Shown in pieces: positions 17,000 to 26,569 of a stretch of 64,000 nucleotides of DNA. A program made the position numbers and the translations under genes. Source of the DNA: Pseudomonadota bacterium (GTDB taxonomy: Bacteria; Desulfobacterota; Binatia; Binatales; Binataceae); the NCBI GenBank assembly GCA_021324885.1, contig JAJPIF010000025.1, forward strand, positions 110,713-174,712. Direction: 5' to 3'. Numbering within the stretch: the first letter of the stretch is position 1; the number at the start of each line of letters is the position of its first letter. The notes under the pieces were generated by a model. It made no database searches, was not told where the DNA came from, and saw nothing but the letters and a program-made list of their open reading frames with translations.

Positions 17000-18430
17000 T
17001 CAGATACCCGCCAATCTCCGCGCGTAAGCGGCGGCCTGCTCAAAATCGTATTCGCGATAAGTCTGGAGTTTTTCCGCCTCGAATCCGCCTTCCGCATGAA
17101 CCGCGAGCACCTCCTGGTAGCCGCCATAATCAGAAGCCGTCATGTCACTTATCAAATACATCAAGCGAAGCCGCTCTTCGACATCGACGTCTTTGCTTGC
17201 GCCCAGCAACTTTCTAACGTATTGACTGGTCTCCTTACAGGACCAATCCTCAGCGGCCGGCGCTGTAACCAGGAGACCACCCGCCAGATCCTGTAAAATT
17301 TGCACGCAATGATGGTAATTGTGAGCAAAATGATATTTGGCGACGTTGACCAAAAGCGTATTGGGAACCGCGATCCTCTGTTCCAATGTGCAGGTGGCGG
17401 CCGCGCGGCGAAGCAAATTCAGGGCAATAGTGTGATAAGCGGCGAGTTGAATCAATTTATCGCGCACATGCCCCGCACTTCCGATCCCATTGGCTTGCGC
17501 GATTGCCCATCCCGCCCCCGCCATCAATTCGAGCAGCGGCAGTTTGTATGAGACCGCGGTGAACCGGTGGAATCGTACGAAGTTGATTGCCAGGCGGCCC
17601 GCCATATCCAGTTCTCCATTAAGAAACACCCGCTCATGAGGTATGAACACGTCCTCGAATACCGTCAGCGTTTCCATCATCTTGCGCCGCGCGCTGATCG
17701 GATGCTCAATCGGATCCTTGGGCTCGCTGCCATGAGGACTGGCGATTAACCTCAGTCCCGGCGCATTCAGGGGTGTGGCGAAGCTGATGGCATAAGGCTC
17801 GTCCCCGGCCTTCATCGCGCGCGTCGGAAGCACGATCAGCTCATTGGCGTTGGTGCTGAGCGACGTGTGCACCTTCGCTCCGCGCACCACGATGCCGTCC
17901 GGGCGTTCCTTTACCACGTGCACGTAATAATCGGGATCGTGCTGTAGCCGCGGCCCCAGCGATCGATCTCCTTTCGCGTCGGTTTGCGCGACCGACAGCG
18001 CGAGGTCATTGTCCCGGCAGTGGGAATAGAAACGCTCGACCCGCTCCAGATATTGCGGTTGGCCGCGCTCCGCCAGCAGCGCCCCGATCATATGCAGTGC
18101 GAAGAGCGCCTCGGTTCCAATTTCCTTGAGCAGTACTGGATAGGCCGCCCCTTCGCGAGTAATCGCAGCAATCAACTCGCTGCGCTTGAGCAGATCCTCA
18201 CTGTCGCGAGGCATCTTGTAGCACCGGTTGTATAAGCGCCCGTCTTCTTCCACCACGGCCAGATCGCGCATACGATCATCCAACGGCATCGTATATGCCA
18301 AAGCCGCGTGCTCCACGGCGATGCCGATGACCGGATGGCGAGTTACGTCGTCAACCCTTTGTCCGCGAAAGAAAACACAGCGGCCGTCGCGAAGGGACTC
18401 CTTGTATGCCTGAGGCGTTCTCAGTGCCAC
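17000..18430 (-). CDS. 4-hydroxyphenylacetate 3-hydroxylase (HpaB) family protein
   Basis: Flavoprotein of the HpaB / 4-hydroxybutyryl-CoA dehydratase family, 476 residues, acyl-CoA dehydrogenase-like fold. Family motifs are visible: TDAKGDRSLGPRLQHDPDYY near residue 150, DGIVVRGAKVHTSLSTNANE, FEDVFIPHERVFLNGE, and GGLLVTAPAAEDW near the end. The cysteines that bind the 4Fe-4S cluster in 4-hydroxybutyryl-CoA dehydratase are absent (ALFALHMIG and VRFHRFTAVSYK where CxxxC and HxxxxxxC are expected), so it is more likely an FADH2-dependent hydroxylase or related oxidase. The GTG at 18430 is preferred: AGGAG lies 10 nt upstream, while the longer frame starts only at TTG. A partner flavin reductase (HpaC) is not adjacent. 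Confidence 0.9.
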   Translation of the reverse strand: MALRTPQAYKESLRDGRCVFFRGQRVDDVTRHPVIGIAVEHAALAYTMPLDDRMRDLAVVEEDGRLYNRCYKMPRDSEDLLKRSELIAAITREGAAYPVLLKEIGTEALFALHMIGALLAERGQPQYLERVERFYSHCRDNDLALSVAQTDAKGDRSLGPRLQHDPDYYVHVVKERPDGIVVRGAKVHTSLSTNANELIVLPTRAMKAGDEPYAISFATPLNAPGLRLIASPHGSEPKDPIEHPISARRKMMETLTVFEDVFIPHERVFLNGELDMAGRLAINFVRFHRFTAVSYKLPLLELMAGAGWAIAQANGIGSAGHVRDKLIQLAAYHTIALNLLRRAAATCTLEQRIAVPNTLLVNVAKYHFAHNYHHCVQILQDLAGGLLVTAPAAEDWSCKETSQYVRKLLGASKDVDVEERLRLMYLISDMTASDYGGYQEVLAVHAEGGFEAEKLQTYREYDFEQAAAYARRLAGI

Positions 18431-18814
18431 TCTATTCTGACTCCTGCATGATACCAAATCGAATATATTGCTTCATTCCGCACCGATCCACCACGGCGCA
18501 GGCTACGATACTCTATCGCTGCAACCGGTTTGCCATTACTTGAAAAGTGCGGCCAAAAACCCTCACCTGGTCAGGAAGAAGGGAGGAAGGAAACCGCTTC
18601 TATGCGGAGCTTCGATGAGGGCCAGTCATCAAAAACGTAAAAACAAATTATTGCGCCCTTCCAAATCGAGTTGCTGAACCTGCCATCCCGCTGCGAAAAT
18701 CAACAAACCTTTCCCACCCTTACCCTGGCAAGACACGAGGGCCGAGGCACCAGGCGCGTGCCAATGGCTTATTTTGACGACAGACGCTGATGATTCGATG
18801 CGGTTGCGGCGGGC
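18431..18814. other. Intergenic stretch with no recognised gene
   Basis: These 384 bases between the HpaB-like and ThDP-enzyme genes hold no convincing reading frame on either strand. A purine-rich patch around 18573-18600 and an AT-rich patch near 18640 stand out, but no promoter, hairpin with T-run or RNA gene could be supported. It presumably carries the promoter of the HpaB-like gene and the 3' end of the ThDP-enzyme transcript. Confidence 0.5.
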
Positions 18815-20446
18815 TCAATATCCCGCAAAACCCATATTGGTCGTCGCCTGCGCGTCGGGATCGGTGCAGACGTTGACCAGCGCCGGCCGATGCGAGGCGA
18901 AAGCGCGTTCAAGCGCGGGCCGGATATCTGCCGGCTGCTCGACGAATTCACCATATCCGCCCAGAGCCTCAACCAGTTTGTCGTAGCGCTGCCATCCCAG
19001 TTCGCGGCCGACGCTGCCGCCGGTTTTGCGTGAGGTAAAGCCGGCATTGTTAGAGACCACGACCACGATCGGGAGCTTGTGGCGGATTGCCGTGTCCATT
19101 TCCATCCCGTTCCATCCAAAGGCACCGTCGCCGCAGAGCACAACCACCTGGCGGTCGGGGCGCGCGACCTGGGCCCCGATACCGAAGGGGACGCCGACCC
19201 CCATGCATCCGTGCGGGCCGGCATTGATGCTTGCGCCGGCCTGGTAGATGGGAATGGATTGGCGCGCGAAATTGAGAATCTCGTGGCCGTCGACCACCAG
19301 GATGGTGTCGCGAGTGATGACCTCGCGCAGTTCACGGCACAGTCGCAGCGGATGAATCGGCACCTGGTTGGAATGCAGCAGCGGGCTTTCGCGTTCTTCG
19401 TTGGAACGCTGCTTGGCGGACAACTGGGAGACCCATGGAGTCTCCTCGCGCGGGCGGAACTTGCCAGCGGCCTCCTGGGTGAGCTGCGCCAGCACCATTT
19501 TGGCGTCGCCGACGATACCTACGGCTACACCTCGGTTATGGCCGATCTCGCGCCCGTCGATGTTTACATTGATAAACTTGGCCTCGCGCGAAAAGCGCGG
19601 GGGCCGCAGATGGGAGAGCATCGCATTGGCCCGCGCTCCGATTACCAGCACCACATCGGCTTCGCGAAAAGCCATCGAACGCGCCGCGGTAAAGGACAAC
19701 GGATGGTCCTCGGGCACGACGCCTCGTCCCTGCGGCGTGGTGAAAAAGGGAATTCCGGTGGCGTCGATGAATTGACGCAGTTCCTCGCTGGCGCCCGACC
19801 AGATGATGCCGCTACCGGTCAGCACAATCGGCCGCTGCGCCGACTGAAGCAGCTCGATAGCGCGGCGCACCAGCGCCGGATCGCCGGCCGGGCGGCTCTC
19901 AACGCGGTAGTTTTCGGGGTATTCAACCCGCTCGGCGTCCAGTTTGGTCATCAGGATGTCGCCGGGTAGATCGAGGTAAACCGGGCCCTTCTTGCCGTCC
20001 ATCGCTTCGCGGAACGCGGTACTTACGTACTCGGGAATCCGCTCGGCCACGTCAACCCGATATGCGGCTTTGACCACCGGCCGCATCATCGCCAACTGAT
20101 CCATTTCCTGGAACGAATCCAGCAGCACACCGCGCATCGGCGCCGATCCTCCGATCGCCACAATCGGCGAGGCGTCGGCCCATGCGTTGGCGAGCCCCGT
20201 GACGGCGTTGGCGGTGCCGGGGCCGGACGGGGTAATGCAGATTCCCGGCTTGCCGGTCACCCGCGCATAGGCATGAGCCGCCATCGCAGCCGCCTGCTCG
20301 TGACGCACGTAGATTCCGGTCATGCCCAGTTCGATGCAGGCACCGGCGGTGCCGCTGGTGGGTCCGCCCATCATGAAAAAGACGGTGTCAACGCCCTCGT
20401 TTTTGAAACAGCGCGCGATAACCTCTTCGCCCCGTATGGTTCCCAT
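18815..20446 (-). CDS. Thiamine pyrophosphate-binding enzyme (acetolactate synthase-like family)
   Basis: ThDP-dependent enzyme of 543 residues with the three-domain layout of acetolactate synthase, oxalyl-CoA decarboxylase and 2-hydroxyacyl-CoA lyase. The N-terminal domain has the activating Glu in YVRHEQAAAMAAHAYARVTG and SGPGTANAVTGLANAW. The central domain includes RPIVLTGSGIIWSGAS. The C-terminal ThDP/Mg motif runs from LCGDGAFGWNGMEMDTAI to VSNNAGF. The short C-terminal tail ends in ATTNMGFAGY. No small regulatory subunit and no ilv genes are nearby, so amino-acid synthesis is unlikely; a lyase or decarboxylase acting on acyl-CoA is a better guess. GAGGAG lies 10 nt before the ATG. Confidence 0.9.
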   Translation of the reverse strand: MGTIRGEEVIARCFKNEGVDTVFFMMGGPTSGTAGACIELGMTGIYVRHEQAAAMAAHAYARVTGKPGICITPSGPGTANAVTGLANAWADASPIVAIGGSAPMRGVLLDSFQEMDQLAMMRPVVKAAYRVDVAERIPEYVSTAFREAMDGKKGPVYLDLPGDILMTKLDAERVEYPENYRVESRPAGDPALVRRAIELLQSAQRPIVLTGSGIIWSGASEELRQFIDATGIPFFTTPQGRGVVPEDHPLSFTAARSMAFREADVVLVIGARANAMLSHLRPPRFSREAKFINVNIDGREIGHNRGVAVGIVGDAKMVLAQLTQEAAGKFRPREETPWVSQLSAKQRSNEERESPLLHSNQVPIHPLRLCRELREVITRDTILVVDGHEILNFARQSIPIYQAGASINAGPHGCMGVGVPFGIGAQVARPDRQVVVLCGDGAFGWNGMEMDTAIRHKLPIVVVVSNNAGFTSRKTGGSVGRELGWQRYDKLVEALGGYGEFVEQPADIRPALERAFASHRPALVNVCTDPDAQATTNMGFAGY

Positions 20447-20631
20447 CTTGAAACAACTCCTCGCCGCGGACGCTAATCAAAGCCCGGCGGCGCAAACTGT
20501 GCAGCAAGCAATAGGTGCGGCCTTCAAGCGCAGCACTGTCGTCAAATAGCCGGTTTGGACCTGACAGAGCAAGCAGACCGGCCAGCGGCAGTGCGGGGGC
20601 CCGGACCCGTCCGGAACTATCGTTTATGGTA

Positions 20632-21960
20632 CTATCGCATGACGCGCGATAACCCGCCTGGAAAGGCATAGATTTCCGGCTCAGCGCATTCCGCCTTGCA
20701 ATTCCTGTCAAAGTCAGGCTCGCCGGTCGGACGCGAGGTGGTGGCGTGGACGTTCTGGAAATCCACCATCGCCTCGGAATTGGTGCCGCGGTAGATGAAC
20801 ATCTCTCCGTTGTTCATGGGATGGGGCCTGAGATAGATCATCTCGCCCTTCCAGAACCTATTCTGGGCGTCGTAGTTGTCGATCCAGGTTTCGTTCCAGG
20901 TATTTTTGTCAACGAACATCACCTTGTGCCCATAGCAGTAGTTACCCAGCTTGGGGAGCGGTGTGATGTCGATTATGTACTCGTCGCGCAATTCCCATTT
21001 GCCGACGGCGGGGGTCGGCCATTGCGGCACGCCGTTTTTATCCCAGTTCCTGTCGTTGTAAAAGGTCGAGAGCTCGCCATGCACCAGCGCAAGGATCTTC
21101 TTTTCGCCCAGCAGCGTCACATTGAAGCTGGGCGGCTGAATCCAGGTGCCGTCGGAGTTGTCATCCTGCACGAAGTCGCTGCCCAGGATCGGCGAACAGC
21201 GCGCCGCCGAGGACAGCCGCAGCGAGCGTCGCAGCGAGGGCAGAAACACGTAGATTTCCTCCAGCTTCTCCGGATCGTCTGGCAGCAGCGCGACTTGCGT
21301 TGTGTATTTCACCTGTTCGGGCGCTGACAGGAAAAACCGCGTCGATTCCAGATAACCTTTGCCGTAGGAGGGATCTTCAGGGTAAACGTCGTCCGAATTA
21401 TGGGTCAGGCGCCATCCGATAACGTCAACCATCTGCACGTAATGGTTGTGGAAGCGATCGATCTGGTCACTGGGGTCGAAGTAATGGATGCGGGTGGGCA
21501 CGAACCCGTACCACACGTTGTAAAGGATTTGAAATGCGATATTCGGTCCGCCGGGTTTGGGGAACGGGATCCCCGCCTGGTAGCCCGCCACGGTATAGGA
21601 GCCGTCCGGAACTTTTTGCAGCCTGGCCTGACCGGCGTATTTTTCGGTCGCTTGCGACAGCGTAGTGGGCCATTTGAAGGGAATGGTCGGGCCGACCACG
21701 ATTGTGTATTCAGGCCCTGGGCCGACTCTCCAGCCGTAGCGCCCGCTGTAAGCCGCGACCATCGATATCGGCATAAACCGCCTGTACTGTTGCCAATTGG
21801 CCAACGTGATTTGCGTGCCGGACGGTATCGTCTGACTCGAGTTGGCGTCGGCCAGGTTCCGGTAAGCGGCGGCGTCAAACCTGATCTGTGCATGTGCAGC
21901 AGGTGCGATAAGGAAAGCAAAGAACAGACAGGACACCCTGGCAAACAACATCCTGTTCAC
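20632..21960 (-). CDS. DUF1329 family exported protein
   Basis: Predicted periplasmic or outer-membrane-associated protein, 442 residues, with a signal peptide (about residues 1-24, hydrophobic run CLFFAFLIAPAAHA then cleavage before QIRF). The body is rich in aromatics and beta-type sequence (YTVAGYQAGIPFPKPGG, RIHYFDPSDQIDRFHNHYVQ). It matches the DUF1329 / outer-membrane lipoprotein-sorting-like family by pattern, whose members often accompany hydrocarbon or lipid metabolism genes. Start: the GTG at 21960 has GGGGAG 8 nt upstream; an ATG 33 bp earlier has no RBS. The start region holds two AAAATTTT palindromes. No RND transporter, the usual neighbour in some lineages, is present. Confidence 0.85.
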   Translation of the reverse strand: MNRMLFARVSCLFFAFLIAPAAHAQIRFDAAAYRNLADANSSQTIPSGTQITLANWQQYRRFMPISMVAAYSGRYGWRVGPGPEYTIVVGPTIPFKWPTTLSQATEKYAGQARLQKVPDGSYTVAGYQAGIPFPKPGGPNIAFQILYNVWYGFVPTRIHYFDPSDQIDRFHNHYVQMVDVIGWRLTHNSDDVYPEDPSYGKGYLESTRFFLSAPEQVKYTTQVALLPDDPEKLEEIYVFLPSLRRSLRLSSAARCSPILGSDFVQDDNSDGTWIQPPSFNVTLLGEKKILALVHGELSTFYNDRNWDKNGVPQWPTPAVGKWELRDEYIIDITPLPKLGNYCYGHKVMFVDKNTWNETWIDNYDAQNRFWKGEMIYLRPHPMNNGEMFIYRGTNSEAMVDFQNVHATTSRPTGEPDFDRNCKAECAEPEIYAFPGGLSRVMR

Positions 21961-21986
21961 AAAATTTTCTCCCCAGAAAATTTTCT
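21960..21986. repeat. Paired AAAATTTT palindromes at the DUF1329 start
   Basis: The palindromic core AAAATTTT occurs twice (21961-21968 and 21977-21984), flanked by similar bases and separated by CTCCCCAG. The central block supplies the GGGGAG ribosome binding site on the minus strand. The pair could be a protein-binding site, or could fold so that the RBS is exposed or hidden. Confidence 0.5.
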
Positions 21987-22110
21987 TTCCCATGGTTGCG
22001 CTACACGACGCGCCGGCAATCTGTCAACCGCAATCCCATGGATTGGAACGTTCGTTGTTGCGGTTTCATTGCTGCGGCAACTCGACGATACGCCTTATAG
22101 TCAGCAAAAT

Positions 22111-22563
22111 TTACGACGGCTTGCGGCGCATCATCGCGGCCCGGCGCGCGCGCACCACAATCTCGCCGCGCTGGTTTTTGCCGCGATGCTCGAAAGTGGC
22201 AATTCCCCATTGCGGCCGCGATTTGGACTCGCGCAACTGAATCACTTCGCTCTCCGCGTAAATCGTATCTCCAATAAAAACCGGCCGTGGGAATTCGACC
22301 TTTTCGAAACCGAGATTGCCCACCGTGGTCCCCAGGGTGAGATCGCCGACCGACAGGCCAACCACCAGGCCCAGGGTGAAGATGCTGTTGACCAGCCTCT
22401 GTCCGAATTCCGCCTGCCTGGAGAATTCCGCGTCCAGATGGAGCGGCTGGAGGTTCATCGTAAGGGCAGTAAACAGCAGGTTGTCGGTTTCGGTGACGGT
22501 GCGTCCGGGTTGATGCTGCAGCACCATCCCGGTGGAAAGTTCCTCAAAATATTTGCCGGCCAT
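22111..22563 (-). CDS. MaoC-like hot-dog dehydratase
   Basis: Single hot-dog-fold protein of 150 residues, R-specific enoyl-CoA hydratase / mesaconyl-CoA hydratase type. The start [20 protein letters not shown] is typical. The hydratase-2 catalytic region is present as [15 protein letters not shown], with Asn, His and Asp in the usual order. Later motifs are [18 protein letters not shown] and [20 protein letters not shown]. It lies 118 bp upstream of the DUF1329 gene on the same strand. It probably hydrates a CoA-bound unsaturated acid; the substrate is unknown. Confidence 0.92.
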   Translation of the reverse strand: MAGKYFEELSTGMVLQHQPGRTVTETDNLLFTALTMNLQPLHLDAEFSRQAEFGQRLVNSIFTLGLVVGLSVGDLTLGTTVGNLGFEKVEFPRPVFIGDTIYAESEVIQLRESKSRPQWGIATFEHRGKNQRGEIVVRARRAAMMRRKPS

Positions 22564-22660
22564 CGTCTCACCTCTAAAGATTTGCCGTCCGGAGCCTGGC
22601 CCTCCGGCACTCAGAGGATGGTTGCAATCGCATTAAATTTCCAGTCCGGCACAACCCACA

Positions 22661-22689
22661 TTTACTCCGAGCAGCCACCCGATTAGAAT
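22661..22689 (+). promoter_or_regulatory. Candidate typA promoter
   Basis: TTTACT (22661-22666) and TAGAAT (22684-22689) are separated by exactly 17 bp, a good sigma-70 match (4/6 and 5/6). The expected transcription start, 7-8 bp after the -10 box, falls on the first base of the stem-loop at 22697. Confidence 0.55.
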
Positions 22690-22696
22690 GAAGGCT

Positions 22697-22728
22697 GCGC
22701 GGTGAGTTCCCGAGCGGATTCACCGCGC
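22697..22728 (+). promoter_or_regulatory. 5' leader stem-loop of typA
   Basis: GCGCGGTGA (22697-22705) pairs with TCACCGCGC (22720-22728) across a 14-nt loop, and four T residues follow. It lies 20 bp before the typA ATG, and the predicted transcript would begin with it. It could be a 5'-protective or translation-controlling hairpin, or a weak intrinsic terminator/attenuator for upstream transcription. Confidence 0.55.
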
Positions 22729-22748
22729 TTTTGATATCAAAACCGCAT

Positions 22749-24581
22749 ATGCGCCGCGACGATATACGAAACCTCGCGATTATTGCTCATGTCGATCACG
22801 GCAAGACCACGCTGGTCGACGCCCTTTTGCGTCAGTCCGGAATCTTCCGGGCCAATGAACAGGTGATCGAACGGGTGCTCGACTCCTTTGCGCTGGAGCG
22901 CGAACGCGGCATCACGATCCTGGCCAAGAACACTTCGATCACCTGGCACGCAACCCGGATCAACATCGTCGACACCCCCGGCCATTCGGATTTCGGCGGC
23001 GAGGTCGAACGGACGCTTGCGATGGTTGACGGCGTACTGCTGCTGGTTGACGCCTGCGAAGGACCATTACCGCAGACCCGCTTCGTGCTCAAGAAGGCGC
23101 TGGAAGCGGGATTGGCGCCGATCGTCTGTATCAACAAGATCGATCGCCAGGCCGCCCGCCCGGCCGAGGTCCTGGACGAGGTTTACGACTTGTTCATCGA
23201 CCTCGACGCCAATGACAGTCAACTGGACTTTCCGGTTTTGTACACCAATGCGCGCGAAGGTATCGCGCTTGCCAGCCCTGAACAGACGGGCACGGACCTG
23301 ACGCCGCTGTTCGAAGCGATCGTCCGCCACCTGCCCGGCCCCGAAGTGGATCCCGACGCCTCGCTTCAGTTTCAGGCCAATAACCTGGAGTACAACGAAT
23401 ATGTTGGCCGGTTGGCGATCGGTCGCGTGGTCGCCGGATCGATACGCGGGGGCGAAAACTATTCACTGTGCCGGCTCGACGGCAGCCGCGTGGCATGCAG
23501 GATCGCCCACATCTACGGATGGCACGGGCTGAAGCGCATCGAACTGGAGCAGGCGCGCGCGGGCGACATCATCGCGGTGGCGGGAATCGAGGATATCGCG
23601 ATCGGCGAGACCATCGCAGCGGCGGAAAATCCCCGTCCGCTGCCCGCCATCAGGATCGACGAGCCGACCGTGGCGATGACTTTTTCGGTCAACAATTCGC
23701 CGTGGGCGGGACGCGAAGGCCAATACGTTACTTCGCGCAAGCTGCGCGAGCGTATCGAACTGGAAGCGCGGCGCAACGTCAGCATCCGCGTCGAGGAAAC
23801 CAGCGTCGATTCATGGCAGGTGGTCGCGCGTGGCGAACTGCAGCTTGCCGTGATGATCGAGACGATGCGCCGGGAAGGCTATGAACTTCAGGTCTCCAAG
23901 CCTACCGTCGTGACCCGCCAGCAAAACGGCGAAATGGCCGAACCGATGGAACTGGTGATGATTGAAATCCCCGAGGAATTCATCGGGATCGTGACCCAGT
24001 TGCTGTCGCCGCGTAAGGGCAAGATGCGTTCGATGGTGACCCATGCGACCGGCCGCGTGCGCCTGGAGTACGACATCCCCTCGCGCGGCCTGATCGGCTT
24101 CCGCAGCCAGTTCCTCACCGATACGCGCGGCACCGGGATTATGCACACGCTGTTCAACGGCTATGCGCCCTGGGCTGGGCCGATCCAATCGCGCACCAAC
24201 GGCGCGATGATCTCCGATCGCGAGGGCGTGGCCGCCGGCTACGCGCTGTTCCACCTGCAGGAACGGGGACGGCTGTTCATCGGTCCGGGCGACCCCGTTT
24301 ACGAAGGCATGATCGTCGGCGAGTATTCGCGCGAGATCAACCTGCCGGTCAACGTCTGCCGTGAAAAGAAGCTGACCAACATCCGCGCCGCCGGCCACGA
24401 CGAGGCGATCAGATTGACGCCGCCGCGCGTGATGACGCTGGACCTGGCGCTGGAATGGATCGATGAGGAGGAACTGGTCGAGGTCACGCCGGCCTCCGTA
24501 CGCATGCGCAATCGCATACTGAAGACGTCGCTGCGCAACAAGCATCGCGCCGCCTCCCTGGAAGCATCAGCGGCTGGATAA
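22749..24581 (+). CDS. typA: GTP-binding protein TypA/BipA
   Basis: Ribosome-associated translational GTPase, 610 residues. The G motifs are AHVDHGKTT (residues 13-21), switch [28 protein letters not shown] and NKIDR. The TypA C-terminal region is full length: [36 protein letters not shown] and the [15 protein letters not shown] motif. TypA helps 50S assembly, especially in the cold and under stress. The ATG at 22749 is used; an in-frame TTG at 22731 is possible, and neither has a Shine-Dalgarno sequence. A promoter and a stem-loop sit directly upstream, suggesting a short structured leader of about 52 nt. Confidence 0.98.
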   Translation: MRRDDIRNLAIIAHVDHGKTTLVDALLRQSGIFRANEQVIERVLDSFALERERGITILAKNTSITWHATRINIVDTPGHSDFGGEVERTLAMVDGVLLLVDACEGPLPQTRFVLKKALEAGLAPIVCINKIDRQAARPAEVLDEVYDLFIDLDANDSQLDFPVLYTNAREGIALASPEQTGTDLTPLFEAIVRHLPGPEVDPDASLQFQANNLEYNEYVGRLAIGRVVAGSIRGGENYSLCRLDGSRVACRIAHIYGWHGLKRIELEQARAGDIIAVAGIEDIAIGETIAAAENPRPLPAIRIDEPTVAMTFSVNNSPWAGREGQYVTSRKLRERIELEARRNVSIRVEETSVDSWQVVARGELQLAVMIETMRREGYELQVSKPTVVTRQQNGEMAEPMELVMIEIPEEFIGIVTQLLSPRKGKMRSMVTHATGRVRLEYDIPSRGLIGFRSQFLTDTRGTGIMHTLFNGYAPWAGPIQSRTNGAMISDREGVAAGYALFHLQERGRLFIGPGDPVYEGMIVGEYSREINLPVNVCREKKLTNIRAAGHDEAIRLTPPRVMTLDLALEWIDEEELVEVTPASVRMRNRILKTSLRNKHRAASLEASAAG

Positions 24582-24725
24582 GCCGAATTTCTCACCGTCG
24601 CCTTGTCAGGTGAAAGCCGGCCTTCCCCGGTCCTGGCCCGCAACGGCGGCCCGGCTTGCATCTGATTCCGAGCGGAGGCTGCGGCTGCAGGCCGCCGTGA
24701 TCGGCGAGCCAAAGCGGAGCGAGGG

Positions 24726-26459
24726 TCAACTCATGGATTTTCTCAGCTTTACGGTCGCGGCGGCGTCAACCTTGAGCGTGGCTGGATCAATCACCACACC
24801 GTAATCGCGGGCGGCGCCCTCGATTGAAACCACTCCCTGCTCGACATCGCGGGCAACCAGTTGCGGATCACGCTCGGTTGGATTGCCGAAACCGCCGCCG
24901 CCGGAAACAAACATGCTCAACGTGTCGCCGGCGCGCAGCGGCTGGTTGGTTTTTTTAGCCGGCAAATCAATCTGACGGTCTGTGCCCGCGTTGACCGCCC
25001 ATCCTCCGCCTCTGGCCGGCTTGCCGCCCATGATTCCGGGCGGCGGGATTCGGCATCGGTCCGCCGCGCGCACCGTCACTTCCGCATCCTCCAGTGCCGT
25101 GACTTCACGATGCAGCCCCGCTCCTCCGCGCCATTTCCCCGGTCCTCCCGAGTCGGTCCACAGCCCGAATCGTTTGAACATGACCGGGTACTCGATTTCG
25201 TAGGCTTCGATGCTGGGCCGGCTCTCGTTGCCTCCAAACAGGCTGATCGGCAGGCCATCGAGTCCATCTTTTACCGAACGGGCGCCCAGCGAGCCGATCA
25301 CCGGATCCATGTAGCTCCAGATTTTGCCGCTGGCGCGATCGATGCCGTTCATGGTGTAAACGTGGACGTTGCCTGACGCCGCCAGAGCGCGGCCGGGAAC
25401 CGCCTGCGACAGCGCCTGAAAAATGGCGTCGATTACCGCCTGCACCGTCGCCATCCGCGCGTTGCATGCCGCCGGCGGCAAGGGATTGACCAAACTGCCC
25501 GCAGGCAGCGTAAAGCTCAGCGGACGGAAACAGCCTTCGTTCATCGGAATTGACGGATCAAGGAAGCATCGCAGGGCGAATACGACGCCGGACAAAGCCT
25601 GCGAGAACGCCGCGTTGATCGCGCCGCGCGCCTGGCGGTCGGTGCCGGTAAAATCGAAATGGCAATCCGAACCCTTCACCGTCACCGCGACGCGTACGGT
25701 GTAGGTTTTGTCCGGCACCACGCCGTCATCCTCCATCACGTAGGATCCGTGATAGGTGCCTTCAGGAATTCTGGCAATTTCGGCGCGGGTCAACCGTTCG
25801 GTGTAGTCGAGCAGCTCGCGCACCAGCGCCTGCAATTCCTCCAGTCCGTATTTGTCGATCAGTTCGACCATTCGGCGGGCGCCGACGTTGGTCCCGCCGA
25901 CCATCGAGCGGATATCGCCCATCACCTTTTCCGGCGTGCGGCTGTTGGCCGAGATGATCCTGACCAAATCGTTGTTGAGTTTGCCGCCGTCGTAGAGTTT
26001 GACCGGCGGCAGCATCAGTCCTTCATGGAAGTACTCGGTCGCGGTTGCGGGCAGTCCTCCCGCGGAAAGGCCGCCGAGGTCGGCGACGTGGATCAGCGCC
26101 GAAGTGAGAAAGCGCGGCTGGCCCGCGCTGAACACCGGTTTGAACACCATTATGTCGTTGGAATGGATGCCACCGCGGAACTGATCATTGAACAGGTAAA
26201 CGTCGCCGTCCTTCATGGTCTCAGGCGGGAAGTCCTTCATCAGCTCGCGCGGCGACCAGCGCAGGCTCGACAGATGCATCAGCGGCGCACCCAGCGATTG
26301 CGCGATCACCTGTCCGGCGCAATCGCATACGGCGGCGCTGGCGTCGGCCGACTCCTTGACCGCGGTGGAATAGGCGCTGCGCACGGCGACGATGCCGATC
26401 TCCTCGGCAATCGTGCCCATCGCGTTCCTGATGACTTCAAGCAAAACGGGATCCGCCAT
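24726..26459 (-). CDS. Hydantoinase B / oxoprolinase family protein
   Basis: HyuB-type subunit, 577 residues, of the N-methylhydantoinase / acetone carboxylase / 5-oxoprolinase superfamily. The start PVLLEVIRNAMGTIAEEIG is characteristic, followed by GDVYLFNDQFRGGIHSNDI, HVADLGGLSAGGL, and the FTGTDRQARGAINAAFSQAL block. The C-terminus has DSGGPGKWRGGAGL, also typical. These enzymes normally need an ATP-binding HyuA subunit, usually encoded next door; here the neighbours are cobyrinate amidase and an LLM oxidoreductase, so HyuA must lie elsewhere or this protein acts alone. The last 60 residues carry the GGGGFGNP turn. Confidence 0.93.
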   Translation of the reverse strand: MADPVLLEVIRNAMGTIAEEIGIVAVRSAYSTAVKESADASAAVCDCAGQVIAQSLGAPLMHLSSLRWSPRELMKDFPPETMKDGDVYLFNDQFRGGIHSNDIMVFKPVFSAGQPRFLTSALIHVADLGGLSAGGLPATATEYFHEGLMLPPVKLYDGGKLNNDLVRIISANSRTPEKVMGDIRSMVGGTNVGARRMVELIDKYGLEELQALVRELLDYTERLTRAEIARIPEGTYHGSYVMEDDGVVPDKTYTVRVAVTVKGSDCHFDFTGTDRQARGAINAAFSQALSGVVFALRCFLDPSIPMNEGCFRPLSFTLPAGSLVNPLPPAACNARMATVQAVIDAIFQALSQAVPGRALAASGNVHVYTMNGIDRASGKIWSYMDPVIGSLGARSVKDGLDGLPISLFGGNESRPSIEAYEIEYPVMFKRFGLWTDSGGPGKWRGGAGLHREVTALEDAEVTVRAADRCRIPPPGIMGGKPARGGGWAVNAGTDRQIDLPAKKTNQPLRAGDTLSMFVSGGGGFGNPTERDPQLVARDVEQGVVSIEGAARDYGVVIDPATLKVDAAATVKLRKSMS

Positions 26460-26569
26460 TTGACCTCCCTTGACTGCTGATCAGCTTTTTAGCCAGCGCG
26501 GCCGCCTCGGGCAAATCGCGCAATCGCCGACGTGAGGAAGTGAACTGACCGCCGGCCCGGAGGCAGGCG

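Noticed and set aside
17000-18430. Annotation as 4-hydroxybutyryl-CoA dehydratase
   Set aside because: The Fe-S cluster cysteines of that enzyme are missing; only the wider HpaB family call is supported.
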